DNA from: JAGOBX01 sp017999075 [NCBI: Candidatus Babelota bacterium]
GTDB lineage: Bacteria > JAGOBX01
Direction: 5' to 3'
Length of the DNA stretch: 14,777 nucleotides
NCBI GenBank assembly: GCA_017999075.1
Contig: JAGOBX010000034.1
Coordinates: 1-14,777, forward strand
In this document: positions 1 to 6,464 of the stretch, in pieces
How positions within the stretch are numbered: the stretch's first letter is position 1
Layout: each line of letters begins with the position of its first letter
Notes under the pieces: model-generated
Told to the model about the DNA's origin: nothing
What the model saw: only the letters and a program-made list of their open reading frames with translations
Databases searched by the model: none
Program-made: the position numbers and the translations under genes

Positions 1-496
1 GCATAGGTCTTATTAAAATATGCGTTTTCTTAAATGTGATTTCTTTTATGCATTCCAACCCTTGAAGCCCTGTTCCGCGGAGGAGCCTCATAAAAAATGT
101 TTCTATATTGTCGTCGGCAGTGTGAGCTGTAAATAAATATTCTATTTTTTTTTCTTCAATAACTTTTTCAAATTCCATGTATCTTAAATCTCTTCCGGCA
201 GTTTCTATTGAAATTTTATTATCTTCAGAATATTTTCTGACATCAATTTTTTTTATAACCAGTTCAAGATTTCTGTTTTTACAGTATTCCGAGACAAAAT
301 TTTCGTCGTTAGATGCATTCTGTCTTAAATTATGATTAATATGACAACAAACAACTCTGTTTTTTTCGAAAATTTCAGAAATGGATTCAGCCAAAAAAAC
401 AGAATCTGCACCGCCGGACAAAGCCACTAGAACTTTTTTTTCAAAATCAACATTTAACTTTTTTAATTTATCCAGGATTCTATTATATAAAATCAT
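1..496 (-). CDS. tilS: tRNA(Ile)-lysidine synthetase TilS, N-terminal part (runs off left edge)
   Basis: TilS uses ATP and lysine to convert C34 of the tRNA(Ile) CAU anticodon to lysidine, so that the tRNA reads AUA. I translated the first 165 residues by hand. The PP-loop ATP motif SGGADS lies at residues 27-32, HINHNLR at 52-58, AHTADDNIET at 124-133 and the family block LLRGTGLQGL at 138-147, in the order and spacing of the TilS N-terminal domain. The catalytic PP-loop domain is nearly complete; the C-terminal substrate domains lie outside the window. The ATG at 494-496 is the first start after an in-frame stop at 509-511, so the start is fixed, although no good Shine-Dalgarno sequence precedes it. 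It begins 36 nt after nadC on the same strand and is probably co-transcribed with it. AUA codons are common in the neighbouring genes, which fits the need for this enzyme. Confidence 0.95.
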   Translation of the reverse strand, partial: MILYNRILDKLKKLNVDFEKKVLVALSGGADSVFLAESISEIFEKNRVVCCHINHNLRQNASNDENFVSEYCKNRNLELVIKKIDVRKYSEDNKISIETAGRDLRYMEFEKVIEEKKIEYLFTAHTADDNIETFFMRLLRGTGLQGLECIKEITFKKTHILIRPM

Positions 497-532
497 ACTT
501 GATGTTTTTCAATGGTTTTAATTTTAACAGGA

Positions 533-1363
533 TCAGCTTATTTTCAATGACATATCAAAAGCTTTTACACTATGCGTAAGATTTCCAACTGAAATTATAT
601 CAGGTTTTTTTTGACAATATTTTTCAAGATTCTCAAGGTTAATGTTGCCGGAAACTTCAACTATAGCTTTTTTATTAATAACCTCAATAGCTTTGTCTAT
701 ATCGCATAGTTCAAAATTATCCAGCATTATAATTTCAACTTTATTATTTAACGCTTCTTCGACATCTTTAATATTAAACGTTTCAACCTCTATTTTTACC
801 GAAAAATTCTTTTTTTTACGTATAAGATTAACTGCATTTGTAATACCTCCTGCAGCTTTTATATGATTATCTTTAATTAATACCATATCGTATAATCCCA
901 TTCTATGATTTTTCCCTCCGCCTTTGACAACCGCATATTTCTGCAAATATCGGAGATTCGGAAGGGTTTTTCTTGTATCAACAATCTGAACGCCATATTT
1001 TTCTGCTATGGCAACATATTTCGATGTAAGCGTAGAAATACCGCTTAGATGCTGAATTATATTTAACGCTGTTCTTTCACCTTTCAATATACTAACCCCG
1101 CTTCCTGTTATTTCTGCTATTATATCGGATTTTTCACACTTATCTCCGTCTTTTTTGTAAAATTTGAACTTAATATTATTATCTAATATATTAAATGTTT
1201 CTTCAAAAGCATCGATTCCGCAAATTATCCCTGAATCTTTTGCCATCAATTTCCCTGTAAATATTTTATCTGATTCAAGTATGCTTTCTGTTGTAATGTC
1301 ACCTGAACCGATATCTTCAATTAAAGCTTTTTCCAATATTGATTTTAAAATTGTTCTTTTCAT
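533..1363 (-). CDS. nadC: Nicotinate-nucleotide pyrophosphorylase (quinolinate phosphoribosyltransferase)
   Basis: The enzyme converts quinolinate and PRPP to nicotinate mononucleotide, CO2 and PPi, the entry step of de novo NAD synthesis, in the cytoplasm. At 276 residues it has normal family length. Visible motifs are the N-terminal EDIGSGDITTE (16-26), ERTALNIIQHLSGIST (96-111), DTRKT (129-133), KGGGKNHRMGLYDMVLIKDNH (147-167), EVE (192-194), LDN (214-216), VSGNI (237-241) and the phosphate-binding ISVGNLTHS (257-265). The basic residues that hold quinolinate and PRPP in the family (R97, R131, K132, H153, R154, K164) are present. After DTRKT the usual TPGLR reads LPNLR, a mild variation. 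GGAG about 11 nt upstream supports the start. Neither nadA nor nadB is in the window. The 106-bp gap upstream holds a minus-strand TATAAT at 1411-1416 without a convincing -35, so it may have its own promoter or be read from the upstream genes. Confidence 0.96.
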   Translation of the reverse strand: MKRTILKSILEKALIEDIGSGDITTESILESDKIFTGKLMAKDSGIICGIDAFEETFNILDNNIKFKFYKKDGDKCEKSDIIAEITGSGVSILKGERTALNIIQHLSGISTLTSKYVAIAEKYGVQIVDTRKTLPNLRYLQKYAVVKGGGKNHRMGLYDMVLIKDNHIKAAGGITNAVNLIRKKKNFSVKIEVETFNIKDVEEALNNKVEIIMLDNFELCDIDKAIEVINKKAIVEVSGNINLENLEKYCQKKPDIISVGNLTHSVKAFDMSLKIS

Positions 1364-1469
1364 ATTATATTTTTCTCCATTTTTTTAAGTTATAGTATTA
1401 GTCATGATTTATTATATAAATAATATTAGACAATAAATATATGTTCGCATTTTTTTATTTTGACAATAG

Positions 1470-1889
1470 TCATGTCGGAGTTCCTTTTTCGTCAAAAGCA
1501 TTTTCAATAACATCAATCTCATAATCATCAGGATAATTATTTATATATACTGATGCTGCATCAAACCTGAAATAATAATCAGATATTTTTATATTGTTCA
1601 CAAAACAATAATATTTTAATGCACTAATTATTTTTTTTCGTTTGGATTTTGTAATGCTTTCGGCAGGATTTTTTAATATCTCGAATTTTGCCCTTGTTTT
1701 AACTTCAACTGCAATTATTTTTTCAGAATCGGAGGTAATAAAAATTAAATCTAATTCACCTTTTTTACAAATAAAATTTTTAGCCAATAATTTAAATTTC
1801 TTATTTAAATAATATTGTTCAACAACTGATTCTCCGTATTTGCCAAGTTCTTTATAAGTAATAGGTTGATTTATTGATTCATAATTCAT
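1470..1889 (-). CDS. UPF0102 (YraN-family) nuclease-fold protein
   Basis: This is a 139-residue member of the UPF0102/YraN family, which has a restriction-endonuclease-like fold. No cellular role is firmly established for the family. Its hallmarks are all visible: GKYGE near the N-terminus (16-20), GELDLI (44-49), AVEVKTR (60-66) and RFD (108-110). Together E45, D47, E62 and K64 form the (E/D)-xD-ExK pattern of a metal-dependent nuclease site, so the site looks intact. The length is typical (about 115-140). The ATG lies inside the 3' end of the HD-GYP gene and the two frames overlap by 11 nt, so translation is probably coupled. In many bacteria yraN sits beside rnhB or DNA-processing genes; here it does not. 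Family assignment is firm; activity on DNA is an inference from the fold. Confidence 0.92.
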   Translation of the reverse strand: MNYESINQPITYKELGKYGESVVEQYYLNKKFKLLAKNFICKKGELDLIFITSDSEKIIAVEVKTRAKFEILKNPAESITKSKRKKIISALKYYCFVNNIKISDYYFRFDAASVYINNYPDDYEIDVIENAFDEKGTPT

Positions 1890-3063
1890 TGACTACTGAA
1901 ATGCCTAATTCTTTTGGATTGATTACTCCGACTATTTTTTTGTCGTCATTTTTTGATAAATCTATTATTTTAATTTCTGATTCTGATAAGCGTTTTAAAT
2001 TTGAATCATATAATATTTTAATTATCGGTTTCAGCGGAGCCGAATCATTCACCGCCACAACTAATCCAAGTTCTTTAGAATCAAGCTGAGTCATAGTTCC
2101 TACAGGGTATATTGCCATATGCATCAAAAATATTTTCATTATTCGCGGATCAAATTTTTTTTCCACCATTTTCAGCAATTCTTTCATTACAGTGTGCGGA
2201 ACTTTTTCTTTTCTGAAACTTCTTTTTTTTGTCATTGCGTCAAAACTATCAGCTATGCTTATTATTTTTGCATATTCATGTATCTCATCGCCTTTTTTAC
2301 CCAGCGGATAACCTGAACCATCATAATTTTCATGAAGTTGCAAAGCTACTTCAGCTACAGTTTCAGGAAACTGTCCATAATTCACTATTATTTTATTCGA
2401 ATGTATTGGGTGGGTTTTTATAAGCTGAATGTCTGACGGCGCCAATGCTATTTGTTTTTCCCGTATATGTTTGGGAATTTTTAACATTCCTATATCGCAC
2501 AATAATGCTGATATTCCCAGCAAACGCAAATTAGCATTATTGTATTTTAATGCTTCTCCTATTATCACTGATATTATCGCCATGTTCAATGAATGTCCGT
2601 AAACATATTCCTCGGTTTCCCTCTCCTGAACAATGGAAAGAAATAATGATTTATTTTGCGGAACAACCATAACTATTCTGTCTGCTATATTTAAAATAGA
2701 ATTTTTATCAACTTTAGTTCCTGATGATAAATCTTTCAGAATCTGACAAGTTGACATCATCCAGTCATCATATAAGGAAACCAGCTTGGTTTTTTTTGCT
2801 ATTCCGATATCTAACAAATTTTCATCTTCTGCAGCAGAAGTTTCAGCAGAAGTTTGAGGCGTTTCAACTTTAGGTGTAACCGTATGTCCTGAAGTAATCC
2901 TTCCTTCTGTTTTTACTTTTTGAATTCCCCATTTTTTAAGAAGATTAATTTCTTCTATTGTTAATGGAGAATTTGGAGAAGCTATTCTACTGCCTTTATC
3001 ATCAAATAATGGTTTATTGAATGTTATTCCTTCAACTAAATCTGTTACATTGATTTCTAACAT
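1879..3063 (-). CDS. HD-GYP domain protein with an altered metal site
   Basis: A 394-residue cytoplasmic protein with no membrane segment. Residues 1-60 form the small beta-rich domain often found ahead of HD-GYP domains. Residues 61-85 are a Thr/Ser/Glu-rich linker. The HD-GYP domain spans about 145-320, followed by a C-terminal beta-rich tail common in such proteins. The second half of the signature is textbook: NYDGSGYPLGKKGDEI (246-261), the IADSFDAMT helix (270-278) and FDP (304-306). The metal site is not. The HD pair reads C189-D190 (ALLCDIG in place of LLHDIGK) and the HHE triad reads L243-H244-E245. H157, H218 and D272 are kept. Active HD-GYP enzymes hydrolyse cyclic di-GMP with these metal ligands, so this protein may be a receptor or scaffold or have changed activity; that is inference. 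A TGGAA stretch precedes the start at 3063. It is the first gene of a run with yraN. Confidence 0.9.
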   Translation of the reverse strand: MLEINVTDLVEGITFNKPLFDDKGSRIASPNSPLTIEEINLLKKWGIQKVKTEGRITSGHTVTPKVETPQTSAETSAAEDENLLDIGIAKKTKLVSLYDDWMMSTCQILKDLSSGTKVDKNSILNIADRIVMVVPQNKSLFLSIVQERETEEYVYGHSLNMAIISVIIGEALKYNNANLRLLGISALLCDIGMLKIPKHIREKQIALAPSDIQLIKTHPIHSNKIIVNYGQFPETVAEVALQLHENYDGSGYPLGKKGDEIHEYAKIISIADSFDAMTKKRSFRKEKVPHTVMKELLKMVEKKFDPRIMKIFLMHMAIYPVGTMTQLDSKELGLVVAVNDSAPLKPIIKILYDSNLKRLSESEIKIIDLSKNDDKKIVGVINPKELGISVVNEL

Positions 3064-3103
3064 AATATAATTCCAAAAAAATTATTTTTATTCATCTTAT
3101 TAT

Positions 3104-3132
3104 TTAATAGTAAGATAATCAAAATCAATCAA
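3104..3132 (-). promoter_or_regulatory. Candidate promoter for the HD-GYP gene
   Basis: On the minus strand TTGATT (3127-3132) is followed after 17 nt by TATTAA (3104-3109), about 40 nt before the start codon of the HD-GYP gene. Both boxes match the sigma-70 consensus at four positions. The 259-bp gap around it is very AT-rich and offers several equally good matches, so this is one candidate only. A small imperfect hairpin (CTTATTA, 5-nt loop, TAGTAAG) overlaps it. I see no riboswitch or RNA gene in the rest of the gap. Confidence 0.25.
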
Positions 3133-3260
3133 AAAAATCTTATTAAAACTTTTATCGTTTCACAAAAATATTTTAACAAGGTCTTAAATTATAATATAAA
3201 CCAAAAATTAAATCAAGAGTTTTATTAAATTAAATAACATCAAATTGCAAAACATAAAAA

Positions 3261-3282
3261 AACATTAATTATAAAAAATGTT
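3261..3282 (-). terminator. Weak candidate terminator after the exonuclease gene
   Basis: AACATT and AATGTT form a 6-bp stem with a 10-nt loop. Read on the minus strand, the stem is followed by a short T-rich run. It lies about 40 nt past the stop of the exonuclease gene, the right place to end the gltA-exonuclease transcript. The stem is short and mostly A/T, so it may be chance. Confidence 0.2.
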
Positions 3283-3322
3283 AAAACTAAATTTTTTTTT
3301 AATTCTGTAACTTCTGATATTG

Positions 3323-3973
3323 TTATCCCGCGGCTTCGTTCATTAAATTAAATTTTAATAATTTTTTTAATGTTTGCGGACGCGGATATTTTACTAAATA
3401 AGATAAAAAACTTTTTTTTAATTCCTGATTAGATTCTGCCAGATCTATTGATTTAATTAAAACCTGCGCTGCAACAAATGCATCAAAATCAGGTTGATGG
3501 TGTTTGCCGCAGGTTATATCTAATTCCCTAGCCACATCGCCGATGCTGCCTTTTTCAAAACCTATTATTTTTTTTGCTAATCTGCACGTATCCAAAGTGA
3601 TTGTTTCAAAATGACTTTTATATTTTGTGTAATGAAGATAATTATACATTCCGTAATCTACACCTACGCAATGCGCAGTAAAAACCATATCCGGAGTCAA
3701 TAATTCTTCAAGATTTTTAAATTCTTCTTCAATAGGCAAATATTTTGAATTATTCACATCTTCTGTTTTTATTCCTATCAAATCTTCAATAAATTTAGGA
3801 ATTTGCCTATTTGGATTCACATAGTTCATTACAGTTTTAGTTATCTCATATTTTTTTCCAGTATTTTCAACTATACAAATTCCATAGGCGGTTATTTTGT
3901 GACCATACCATAATGAGCCGCCGGTATTTTCAAAATCAATTACAAAATATTTTTCTGGCATACCAGAATTCAT
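3323..3973 (-). CDS. DEDDh-family 3'-5' exonuclease (DnaQ-like)
   Basis: A 216-residue RNase H-fold exonuclease. The three exonuclease motifs and all five DEDDh residues are visible: D13 and E15 in FVIDFENTG (10-18; most relatives read DxETTG), D106 in AHCVGVDYGMYNY, and H159 and D164 in HHQPDFDAF. The DTCRLAKKI stretch (128-136) is the usual helix before motif III. Such domains trim 3' ends of DNA or RNA, as the proofreading epsilon subunit of DNA polymerase III or as free nucleases. This protein is only the exonuclease domain plus about 45 extra C-terminal residues of no known type, with no polymerase or BRCT part, so the in vivo substrate is open. GAGG 7 nt upstream of the ATG at 3973 supports this start over the ATG at codon 5. 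It lies 21 nt behind the citrate synthase gene and probably shares its transcript, a partnership with no obvious functional logic. Confidence 0.88.
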   Translation of the reverse strand: MNSGMPEKYFVIDFENTGGSLWYGHKITAYGICIVENTGKKYEITKTVMNYVNPNRQIPKFIEDLIGIKTEDVNNSKYLPIEEEFKNLEELLTPDMVFTAHCVGVDYGMYNYLHYTKYKSHFETITLDTCRLAKKIIGFEKGSIGDVARELDITCGKHHQPDFDAFVAAQVLIKSIDLAESNQELKKSFLSYLVKYPRPQTLKKLLKFNLMNEAAG

Positions 3974-3994
3974 TATAAAACCTCAATATTTTTT

Positions 3995-5287
3995 TCAAAT
4001 TCTTTCTTCAATAGGAATATAATGTCTTACATTTTCTCCTATATAAATCTGACGCGGTCTTCCTATTTTAAAAGGAATGCCTGTATGCATTTCTCTCCAT
4101 TGAGCTATCCAGCCGGGCAGCCTTCCTATAGCAAACATTACAGGAAACATATTTGTAGGTATTCCCAGCATTCTAAATATCAGTCCGCTGTAAAAATCAA
4201 CATTAGGATACAAATTCCGTTCAATAAAATAGCTGTCAGTCAATGCACGTTCTTCTAACTTTAGCGCAATTTCAAGGCGTTTGCTGTGTACTCCATATTT
4301 GTCAACCATTTCATGACATGTTTTTTTCAAAACTTTAGAACGCGGATCATATGTTTTATATATTCTGTGGCCGAATCCCATTAATCTGAAATTAGAATTT
4401 TTATCTTTAGCTTTATCAACATAAAAATCTATACTATGTCCTTCTTCTACTATTTTATCAAGCATTTCCATAACCTTTTGATTGGCGCCTCCATGAAGAG
4501 GTCCCCATAAAGCACATATTCCGGCGCAAATAGAAGCATATAAATTTACCTTACTGCTTCCCACAAGACGAACAGTTGAGGTAGAACAGTTCTGTTCATG
4601 ATCAGCATGAGTTATCAATAATTTTTCAAGAACTTTAACATTAAACGGATCAACTTGATAATCTCTGGTATAACTCGAAAACATCATATTTAAAATATTC
4701 GTGCAATAAGAGTATTCACGTTTTGGATAAACAACAGGTTCTCCTATTGATTTTTTATATGAAAACGCTGCTATGGTGCGTATTTTAGACAGCAATCTCG
4801 GAACATTTATATCATTGTCAGGTTCGTCTTCAAATAAATGAAAGGCATCAGGATAATACACAGACAATGAGGAAACCATAGAAGATAAGATTGCCATAGG
4901 GTGGGCTTTTGACGGATAACCCTCAAAAAAATGAAGCATATCTTCATGTATTAAAGAATTTTCTGTTAATAATGCTGAAAACCTTGATAATTCTGATTTA
5001 CCCGGCAGTTTACCGTAAACAAGCAAATATGCAGTTTCTATAAATGTCGATTTTTCTGAAAGTTCATCAACAGGATATCCCCTATAATTTAATATTCCCT
5101 TTTCTCCGTCAATAAAAGTGATAGCACTTTTACATGCACCAGTATTTTGATAACCGCTGTCCAAAGTTATAAATCCTGATTCTTTGCGCAAATTACTGAT
5201 ATCCACAGCTTTTTCATTTTCCGACCCTATAACTATCGGCAACCTGTAAACTGAACCATCAATTTTTAATTCAGCAAAATTTTCCAT
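3995..5287 (-). CDS. gltA: Citrate synthase (type II, GltA-like)
   Basis: It condenses oxaloacetate and acetyl-CoA to citrate and CoA, in the cytoplasm. Its 430 residues match the long, hexameric type II class (E. coli GltA has 427). Family landmarks are YRGYPVDEL (68-76), HPMAILSSM (129-137), HEQNCSTSTVRLVGS (230-244), GPLHGGANQ (262-270), MGFGHRIYKTYDPR (303-316), NVDFYSG (362-368) and PGWIAQWREM (391-400). The catalytic trio is present as H265, H307 and D364, matching H264, H305 and D362 of E. coli. In an anaerobe this enzyme most likely feeds the oxidative branch towards 2-oxoglutarate and glutamate; no aconitase or isocitrate dehydrogenase gene is in the window, so that is inference. AGGGG about 7 nt upstream is the ribosome site. 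The promoter lies at 5327-5355 and the exonuclease gene follows in the same unit. Confidence 0.97.
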   Translation of the reverse strand: MENFAELKIDGSVYRLPIVIGSENEKAVDISNLRKESGFITLDSGYQNTGACKSAITFIDGEKGILNYRGYPVDELSEKSTFIETAYLLVYGKLPGKSELSRFSALLTENSLIHEDMLHFFEGYPSKAHPMAILSSMVSSLSVYYPDAFHLFEDEPDNDINVPRLLSKIRTIAAFSYKKSIGEPVVYPKREYSYCTNILNMMFSSYTRDYQVDPFNVKVLEKLLITHADHEQNCSTSTVRLVGSSKVNLYASICAGICALWGPLHGGANQKVMEMLDKIVEEGHSIDFYVDKAKDKNSNFRLMGFGHRIYKTYDPRSKVLKKTCHEMVDKYGVHSKRLEIALKLEERALTDSYFIERNLYPNVDFYSGLIFRMLGIPTNMFPVMFAIGRLPGWIAQWREMHTGIPFKIGRPRQIYIGENVRHYIPIEERI

Positions 5288-5326
5288 TTTTTACCCCTTT
5301 AAAACAATGAATTATTAAAGGAATCA

Positions 5327-5355
5327 AGTATACTTTAAATATATTTTTTTTGCAA
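5327..5355 (-). promoter_or_regulatory. Sigma-70-type promoter of gltA
   Basis: On the minus strand TTGCAA (5350-5355) is followed by exactly 17 nt and TATACT (5327-5332). The boxes match the consensus at five and five positions. Transcription would begin near 5320, giving a leader of about 33 nt ahead of gltA with the AGGGG ribosome site inside it. It is the best-looking promoter in the window. Confidence 0.6.
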
Positions 5356-5378
5356 TATTATTTTATAATATTTTTTTA

Positions 5379-5406
5379 TTGATTTTATATTTTTAACTTG
5401 TATAAT
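5379..5406 (+). promoter_or_regulatory. Candidate promoter of the outer-membrane protein gene
   Basis: TTGATT (5379-5384), a 16-nt spacer and a perfect TATAAT (5401-5406) on the plus strand. Transcription would begin near 5413, about 54 nt ahead of the ATG at 5467. It diverges from the gltA promoter with only 23 bp between the two -35 boxes, so one bound regulator could affect both. Confidence 0.5.
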
Positions 5407-5466
5407 CAACTACCGATTGTTGAATTATTTTTTATAGTAAATTTATTAAAAGGGGTTGTTGGAATT

Positions 5467-6354
5467 ATGAAAAAAAAATTTTATATTTTTATTTCATTTT
5501 TTTGTGTTTTATTTTTTTTCAGCATTACGGTTCTTAACGCAGAACATTATCCGCTCGGCATTGAAGGAATAAAAGCAGGGTCGCTGCCTCCTGCCGGAAA
5601 ATATCTGAAAGTATATAATCAATATTATAAAACATCTAAAATTTTAACCCACACAGGCGACAGAATCCCTGTTTCTCCAACCAAAATAACATCATTTGCA
5701 AGTGCATTCAGATTATTGTATGTTTCCAATTATGAAATTTTAGGCGCTGCTTATGCCGCAGATATAATAATTCCTTTTGTAAATCTTGATATTAATTTTG
5801 CAAATTATGATTACAATGTATTTGGATTAAGTGATATTACAGTAGAGCCGTTTGCTCTAGGATGGCATAAAAAAAATTATGATGTTACTGCTGCTGCCGG
5901 ATATACTTTCAGAACAGGGCCTTATGATGAAATACGCCCGTTTGCTCCAAGTAAAGGATATAATACAATATTGTTAACTGCCGGAGGAACGTATTATCCT
6001 GATAAAGAAAAAAAATGGTCTTTATCTGCTCTCAGCCGTTATGAAATTCACGATAGTCTAAAATCTTCCGATACAAAATATGGTCAGAATTATTTTATTG
6101 AATGGGGTATAGGAAATCAATTTTCAAAAACTTTGGATTTAGGCATTTCAGGATATTGTCAATGGCAGACATCAAAAGATAAAGGTAATACTGTTTCTGT
6201 TTATAAAGACAAAGTTTATGCCGCAGGACCTGAATTCACTAAAGTTTTTCCGGATAGCAAACTTATTTTATCTTGTAAAATGCTTTTTGAATTCGGAGTC
6301 AAATCAAGAGCTCAAGGAAATACTGCAGTTGTTTCTTTGACAAGAATATTTTAA
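5467..6354 (+). CDS. Outer-membrane beta-barrel protein, PF13557 (phenol-degradation MetA-type) family
   Basis: A 295-residue exported protein. Residues 1-25 are a signal peptide: four charged N-terminal residues (MKKK), a long Phe/Ile/Leu-rich core, and a likely cut after VLNA (25). The mature part opens with HYPLGIEGIKAGSLPPAGKY and carries later blocks typical of this family: GLSDITVEPFALGWH, a GYxFxTGPYD-like stretch, WSLSALSRYEIHDS, EWGIGNQ and GYCQWQTSKD. It ends in TRIF; a terminal phenylalanine is the outer-membrane insertion signal. Members are seen near aromatic-degradation genes and are presumed transport porins, but many occur elsewhere and the substrate is unknown; no catabolic gene is nearby. 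A TTG at 5398 would add 23 residues ahead of the signal peptide. I chose the ATG at 5467 because it gives a proper signal peptide and has GGGG and GGA upstream. It shares a divergent promoter region with gltA. Confidence 0.85.
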   Translation: MKKKFYIFISFFCVLFFFSITVLNAEHYPLGIEGIKAGSLPPAGKYLKVYNQYYKTSKILTHTGDRIPVSPTKITSFASAFRLLYVSNYEILGAAYAADIIIPFVNLDINFANYDYNVFGLSDITVEPFALGWHKKNYDVTAAAGYTFRTGPYDEIRPFAPSKGYNTILLTAGGTYYPDKEKKWSLSALSRYEIHDSLKSSDTKYGQNYFIEWGIGNQFSKTLDLGISGYCQWQTSKDKGNTVSVYKDKVYAAGPEFTKVFPDSKLILSCKMLFEFGVKSRAQGNTAVVSLTRIF

Positions 6355-6390
6355 TTTGAAAAAATTATATAAATATATTTATTTCCATAT

Positions 6391-6443
6391 ATTGAAAGAT
6401 TGACTAAACCAAATATTTTATAAGGAATAGTCAATTTTTCAAT
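6391..6443. terminator. Bidirectional terminator hairpin between convergent genes
   Basis: ATTGAAAGATTGACTA (6391-6406) pairs with TAGTCAATTTTTCAAT (6428-6443) along all 16 positions, with a single G-U wobble. The 21-nt loop holds a further CC/GG pair. It is central in the 110-bp gap between the plus-strand outer-membrane protein gene and the minus-strand leuA-type gene, where a hairpin working in both directions is expected. The stem is AT-rich and the T-tract lies largely inside the arm, so efficiency is uncertain. Confidence 0.6.
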
Positions 6444-6464
6444 ATTTTAATACAATTTTAAAAT

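Noticed and set aside
642-1388. Open plus-strand frames opposite nadC (and similar ones opposite HD-GYP, gltA, leuA-type and nifJ)
   Set aside because: They are low-complexity Ser/Ile/Phe-rich translations of the antisense strand of strongly recognised genes, with no ribosome sites or domains.
3064-3322. Small RNA or riboswitch in the largest intergenic gap
   Set aside because: The gap is nearly pure A/T with only short weak stems and no recognisable aptamer or GC-rich structure.
5398-5466. TTG start giving a 23-residue N-terminal extension of the outer-membrane protein
   Set aside because: It would bury the signal peptide behind a non-signal segment and starts inside the promoter -10 region. 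The ATG at 5467 gives a standard signal peptide with a ribosome site nearby.
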